Part shown: positions 60,748 to 64,000 of the stretch, one piece after another | How positions within the stretch are numbered: position 1 is the stretch's first letter | How the letters are laid out: each line of letters opens with the position of its first letter | Assembly: GCA_938035125.1 (NCBI GenBank) | Contig: CALHNS010000019.1 | Span: 1-64,000, forward strand | Origin: an uncultured Granulosicoccaceae bacterium | Lineage (GTDB): Bacteria; Pseudomonadota; Gammaproteobacteria; Granulosicoccales; Granulosicoccaceae | Direction of reading: 5' to 3' | Length of the DNA: 64,000 bases | Made by a program: the position numbers and the translations under genes | The notes under the pieces: model-generated | Seen by the model: the letters and a program-made list of their open reading frames with translations, nothing else | What the model was told of the DNA's origin: nothing | The model's database searches: none

Positions 60748-61218
60748 TCACTGAGCCCCCATGGCCATTGGCTGCTGCACCATTTCTTTTACCTGCAGCA
60801 CCGATATGGTTTTTACGTTTTCTTGGTGAATCAGATCTTCCAAAGATACACCACTTAAAAATTCTTCGATTTGCGCGCTAAGGCCTTCCCACAAATCATG
60901 AGTAAGACATCGGCCCCGCCCACTGCAATTTTCTCGACCACCACATTGGGTTGCATCGACCGATTCATTAACGGCCCCAATGATCTCTGATACCACCACA
61001 TCGGCCAACGGTCTGGCAACGCGATAACCGCCGCCCGGCCCTCGCGTGCTGCTTACGAGCTTGTGCTTGCGCAATTTTGAGAAAAGCTGCTCAAGGTAGG
61101 ATAAGGATATGCCTTGGCGTGCAGAGATTTCACCTAATGACACGGGATTTTCCTGAGCATGCAACGCCAAGTCGAGCATGGCGGTTACGGCGTATCGACC
61201 CTTAGTTGTCAGTTTCAT
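60748..61218 (-). CDS. iscR: Fe-S regulator IscR
   Basis: The 156-residue Rrf2-family protein has an N-terminal winged helix and the cluster ligands Cys92, Cys98, Cys104 and His107, in CGGRENCSGRGRC. With a 2Fe-2S cluster it represses its own operon; without one it acts at other sites. It heads the isc genes and has its operator immediately upstream. Confidence 0.97.
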   Translation of the reverse strand: MKLTTKGRYAVTAMLDLALHAQENPVSLGEISARQGISLSYLEQLFSKLRKHKLVSSTRGPGGGYRVARPLADVVVSEIIGAVNESVDATQCGGRENCSGRGRCLTHDLWEGLSAQIEEFLSGVSLEDLIHQENVKTISVLQVKEMVQQPMAMGAQ

Positions 61219-61252
61219 GAAAATTCCTTCAGCGAAGAACCGCTAACTTCTC

Positions 61253-61277
61253 ATAACCCAGTAATTCAGTCAAGTAT
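61253..61277 (-). promoter_or_regulatory. IscR type 1 operator upstream of iscR
   Basis: On the minus strand this 25-bp site begins ATACTTGACT and ends ACTGGGTTAT. It follows the type 1 consensus (ATASYYGACT-R-WWW-Y-AGTCRRSTAT) closely, apart from the right AGTC reading ACTG. TTGACT within it could be the -35 element, so bound IscR would block polymerase. It is 35 bp before the iscR start, between iscR and cysE. Confidence 0.82.
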
Positions 61278-61289
61278 TAGCGCGCATCC

Positions 61290-62015
61290 CTAGCCGCAAT
61301 TCTTTTCCAAGCTCTCGTGAGCGCCACGCACAGCCGCCAGCTCAGTGCGCAAATTGGCAATTTCATCACGCAATTCCTCAATCGGATCGACTGTTTCGCT
61401 GCTGACTTCATCGACCCCATAGGCATCAAAAATGGTTTTCGGTGCTTCACTACCGACTTGATCTCGAACTAGCTCAACGCAGCGTTGGTTTGCATCACGG
61501 CAGCGCACCACTCGCGCAGGAATGCCCACCACGGTTGCACCTTCTGGCACCTCGTCGAGCACCACGGCATTTGATCCGATGCGCGCACCTTCACCAATCG
61601 TAAAAGGCCCTAAAATTTTTGCACCCGCGCCTATGATGACGTCGTTGCCGATCGTAGGGTGACGTTTGCCTTCGTTTAAGGTGCGCCCGCCTAAGGTAAC
61701 GCCTTGATATAGAGTCACATCATTGCCCACAATCGCGGTTTCACCGATTACGACGCCTGTGCCATGATCGACAAAAAAACGTCGCCCCACTTGCGCCCCA
61801 GGGTGTATTTCAATGCCCGTGAACAAACGCGCCATATTGCCCATAAATCGGGCCGGCCAACGCAGCCCTTTGCCCCATAGCCAATGATTGATGCGGTGCA
61901 TCAAAATGGCATGAACCCCGGCATAACAGGTAAGCACCTCAAAGCGGTTACGAGCGGCTGGATCTCGCTCGAAGATGCACGACACATCTTCTTTCATCAA
62001 CGTCCACACACTCAT
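61290..62015 (-). CDS. cysE: Serine O-acetyltransferase
   Basis: The 241-residue enzyme has an N-terminal helical domain, then hexapeptide repeats with [36 protein letters not shown] and [13 protein letters not shown]. It makes O-acetylserine for cysteine, the sulfur source of IscS. Its position beside iscR is common in Proteobacteria. The C-terminus has a coiled Glu/Arg-rich extension. Confidence 0.95.
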   Translation of the reverse strand: MSVWTLMKEDVSCIFERDPAARNRFEVLTCYAGVHAILMHRINHWLWGKGLRWPARFMGNMARLFTGIEIHPGAQVGRRFFVDHGTGVVIGETAIVGNDVTLYQGVTLGGRTLNEGKRHPTIGNDVIIGAGAKILGPFTIGEGARIGSNAVVLDEVPEGATVVGIPARVVRCRDANQRCVELVRDQVGSEAPKTIFDAYGVDEVSSETVDPIEELRDEIANLRTELAAVRGAHESLEKNCG

Positions 62016-62082
62016 GTTTGCCTCACCTTCCTATGATTTGCCGCAACTTCAGGCTTAAACTCCAATGATAGACCGATCTTTC

Positions 62083-62865
62083 TTACTCAGGTTCTACCCT
62101 TGTGTCTAGTTTTTTAGACATAGGATTTTCAACGGAACTCAAAATCCCACGCCAGACGTTCATTTCAGTCTCATCCGGCCGATTTCGTTCGAAATAGTGT
62201 CGTAATCGACGCATCAAGTGTTTTGGATTATCGGGATCAAGAAAGCCTGTCTTGAGCAACACACGCTCTAAATGATCGAATAATCGCTCCATGGCCGCAC
62301 TATCAACACTCGCTACAGGGGCCGCATCGTCGGTGGTATCTCGCAACGCGTGTAGCCCAGCAGAGCACTCATAGGCCAATACTTGTACCGCACTACCCAA
62401 ATTTAAAGAGCTGAAATCGGGATTCACAGGAATTTGTACTAAATGCGTACAGCGATCCAACTCATGGTTGTTCAACCCCGAACGTTCACGGCCAAACACT
62501 AGCGCTACTCGTATTGGCGCATCATTCGATGCACCCGTGTTGGTGTCACTTTGGGCAATTCGGCTTAAGGTTTTGGGTAAATCGCGGCTGCTGAGCATGG
62601 GTACCGCAAGATTTCTAGGGCGTGCGCTGGTTCCAATCACGGCGTGACAATCGGCTACAGCCTCTTCCAATGAATCAAAGCGCGTTGCTCCAAGCAGCAC
62701 ATCATCGGCACCTGAAGCTCTTGCCTTGGCCTCATCCGTTCGGTTAGAGCACGCTTGCACCAAACGAAGTGATGAATACCCCATGGTTTTCATGGCCCGC
62801 GCTGCAGCACCGACGTTTCCTGTGTGAGTGGTGCCAATCAGCACAAAACTTAGTTCTAGGTTCAT
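62083..62865 (-). CDS. trmJ: tRNA (cytidine/uridine-32-2'-O)-methyltransferase
   Basis: The 260-residue SPOUT methyltransferase has VLIGTTHTGNVGAAARAMKTMG, LVFGRERSGLNNHEL and IPVNPDFSSLNLGSAVQ, forming the SAM-binding knot. It modifies position 32 of several tRNAs. ATG 62865 is chosen as the conserved sequence starts there; GTG 62889 is an alternative. It is divergent from suhB. Confidence 0.95.
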   Translation of the reverse strand: MNLELSFVLIGTTHTGNVGAAARAMKTMGYSSLRLVQACSNRTDEAKARASGADDVLLGATRFDSLEEAVADCHAVIGTSARPRNLAVPMLSSRDLPKTLSRIAQSDTNTGASNDAPIRVALVFGRERSGLNNHELDRCTHLVQIPVNPDFSSLNLGSAVQVLAYECSAGLHALRDTTDDAAPVASVDSAAMERLFDHLERVLLKTGFLDPDNPKHLMRRLRHYFERNRPDETEMNVWRGILSSVENPMSKKLDTRVEPE

Positions 62866-62959
62866 AACAGCTAAGTGTAAATGACTCACACTAACTCATC
62901 GCGTTTTCAGACTACAATTCCATACCGCTTCTTCGTTTCTCTTGAGATTATCCAACGCA

Positions 62960-63760
62960 ATGAATCCGATGCTGAACATCGGTGTTCGTGCCGCGCGCGC
63001 TGCTGGCCGAGTCATCACAAAACACATGGGCCGTCTGGATTCACTTCGAATCGAGAAAAAAGGCCATAACGATTTTGCCTCGGAAGTGGACCGCGAAGCC
63101 GAAGCCGAAATTGTTGAAACCTTATTAAAGGCCTACCCAGATCATGGCGTAATGGCTGAAGAGAGCGGCCAACTGGGAAACGCCGATTCTGAGTATCAAT
63201 GGATCGTCGATCCGTTAGACGGCACCATGAACTACTTACATGGCTATCCTCATTTCAGTGTATCGATTGCCTTATATGAAAAAGGTCGCCCATATCAAGC
63301 CGTGGTTTATGACCCAGTTCGACAAGAATTATTCACAGGCGGTAAGGGCGAAGGGGCTTACTTAGACGGCAAACGGGTTCGTGTAAGCGGGGCTGCGAAA
63401 TTATCGGACGCCTTAGTGGGTTACACCTACCCGTACAAACAAGGTGATGATTTAACCTTACCTTTAGCCACATTGAAAGCACTGACCGAAAATACCAGTG
63501 GTGTTCGGCGCGAGGGCTCAGCCGCCTTAGATCTTGCGTACATTGCAGCGGGCCGTTTGGACGGCGCTTGGATGCACGGCTTAAAGCAGTGGGACTTTGC
63601 TGCAGGTGCGTTACTAGTAAGAGAAGCTGGCGGATTGGTTAATGATTATCAAGGCGGTGATAGCTGGATGCAATCGGGCAATTTGATTGCCGCATCGCCC
63701 AAAGTGCATCATGGTTTACTGCAAACTTACGCAAGTGTTCAGCGAGAACACAGCGAATAG
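62960..63760 (+). CDS. suhB: Inositol-1-monophosphatase SuhB
   Basis: The 266-residue enzyme starts at ATG 62960 (MNPMLNIGVRAARAAG). It has EESG, WIVDPLDGTMNYLHGYPHF and WDFAAGALLVREAGG, the metal-binding motifs of the IMPase family. In E. coli it also supports rRNA antitermination. A TTG at 62942 would add six residues. Confidence 0.97.
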   Translation: MNPMLNIGVRAARAAGRVITKHMGRLDSLRIEKKGHNDFASEVDREAEAEIVETLLKAYPDHGVMAEESGQLGNADSEYQWIVDPLDGTMNYLHGYPHFSVSIALYEKGRPYQAVVYDPVRQELFTGGKGEGAYLDGKRVRVSGAAKLSDALVGYTYPYKQGDDLTLPLATLKALTENTSGVRREGSAALDLAYIAAGRLDGAWMHGLKQWDFAAGALLVREAGGLVNDYQGGDSWMQSGNLIAASPKVHHGLLQTYASVQREHSE

Positions 63761-63791
63761 CACCCGCGCTAAGCGGATGCTAAAACAAGCC

Positions 63792-64000
63792 TTATGGGGT
63801 GGATTCTAAATCGGCCCCTTCTTTCTCCACCGGCATTAATTCTTCTTTGGTAATTCCCAGCGCTAATACCGCGGTACTGGCCACAAAGATAGACGAGTAA
63901 GTTCCTACCACCACACCAATGATGAGCGCTAATGCAAAGCCATTGATGATTTTACCGCCAAGAAAAAACAACGACAAAAGCACCAATAACGTGGTGAATG
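63792..64000 (-). CDS. secF: Protein-export membrane protein SecF, 3' end
   Basis: The visible C-terminal ~68 residues read [15 protein letters not shown], then [22 protein letters not shown] and an acidic tail. This matches the last two membrane helices of SecF, which with SecD pulls proteins through SecYEG. The gene runs off the right edge. suhB-secF-trmJ neighbourhood is common. Confidence 0.93.
   Translation of the reverse strand, partial: FTTLLVLLSLFFLGGKIINGFALALIIGVVVGTYSSIFVASTAVLALGITKEELMPVEKEGADLESTP

Overview
The window comes from a chromosome of a Gammaproteobacterium, probably a marine or particle-associated heterotroph. Three conserved gene neighbourhoods show this: rpsB-tsf-pyrH-frr-uppS-cdsA-dxr-rseP-bamA-skp-lpxD-fabZ-lpxA, tig-clpP-clpX-lon-hupB-ppiD with flanking tRNAs, and iscRSUA-hscBA-fdx-iscX with cysE, trmJ, suhB and secF. 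This resembles Pseudomonas-type order. I cannot name the genus from the sequence alone. Base composition looks moderate, near half G+C.

Positions 1 to about 24,400 form an accessory region dominated by secreted and surface proteins. A giant gene on the minus strand runs off the left edge and encodes a calcium-binding thrombospondin type 3 (TSP3) repeat protein. Its last ~900 visible codons are a near-perfect 84-bp tandem array. Next come a 20-codon ORF, a FixH/YtkA-like protein and a di-haem cytochrome c peroxidase. Facing them is a lipoprotein that looks like a galactose-oxidase-type copper radical oxidase, with all expected copper and cofactor residues and four PA14 domains. A second TSP3 protein with a Cys-containing C-terminal sorting tail follows, then a decayed TSP3 fragment. 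A PilZ protein, tRNA-Arg(CCT), an M42 peptidase, a DMT transporter, a GH20 hexosaminidase lipoprotein, an MFS transporter and an astacin metalloprotease with a GlyGly-CTERM-like tail complete this half. Together they suggest extracellular degradation of glycans and peptides plus calcium-dependent surface structures.

Positions 24,500 to 39,600 hold envelope and translation genes. The lipid A genes are unusual. lpxB is on the plus strand, overlapped by a DegT-family sugar aminotransferase gene, and faces lpxA, although lpxA and lpxB are usually collinear. This raises the possibility of a 3-amino-sugar (GnnB-like) lipid A branch. The minus-strand operon rpsB to lpxA then covers ribosomal protein S2, EF-Ts, UMP kinase, ribosome recycling factor, undecaprenyl-PP synthase, CDP-DAG synthase, DXP reductoisomerase, RseP, BamA, Skp, LpxD, FabZ and LpxA.

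From 39,640 to 45,200 the plus-strand genes map, glnD, dapE and fabI follow, ending in a strong terminator. From 45,200 to 55,550 come mscL, a DUF5665-like membrane protein, ppiD, tRNA-Asp and tRNA-Val, hupB, lon, clpX, clpP, tig, then tRNA-Leu, -His, -Arg and -Pro. From 55,580 to 61,280 lies a complete Isc iron-sulfur operon with an excellent IscR type 1 operator upstream of iscR. The right edge carries cysE, trmJ, suhB and the 3' end of secF.
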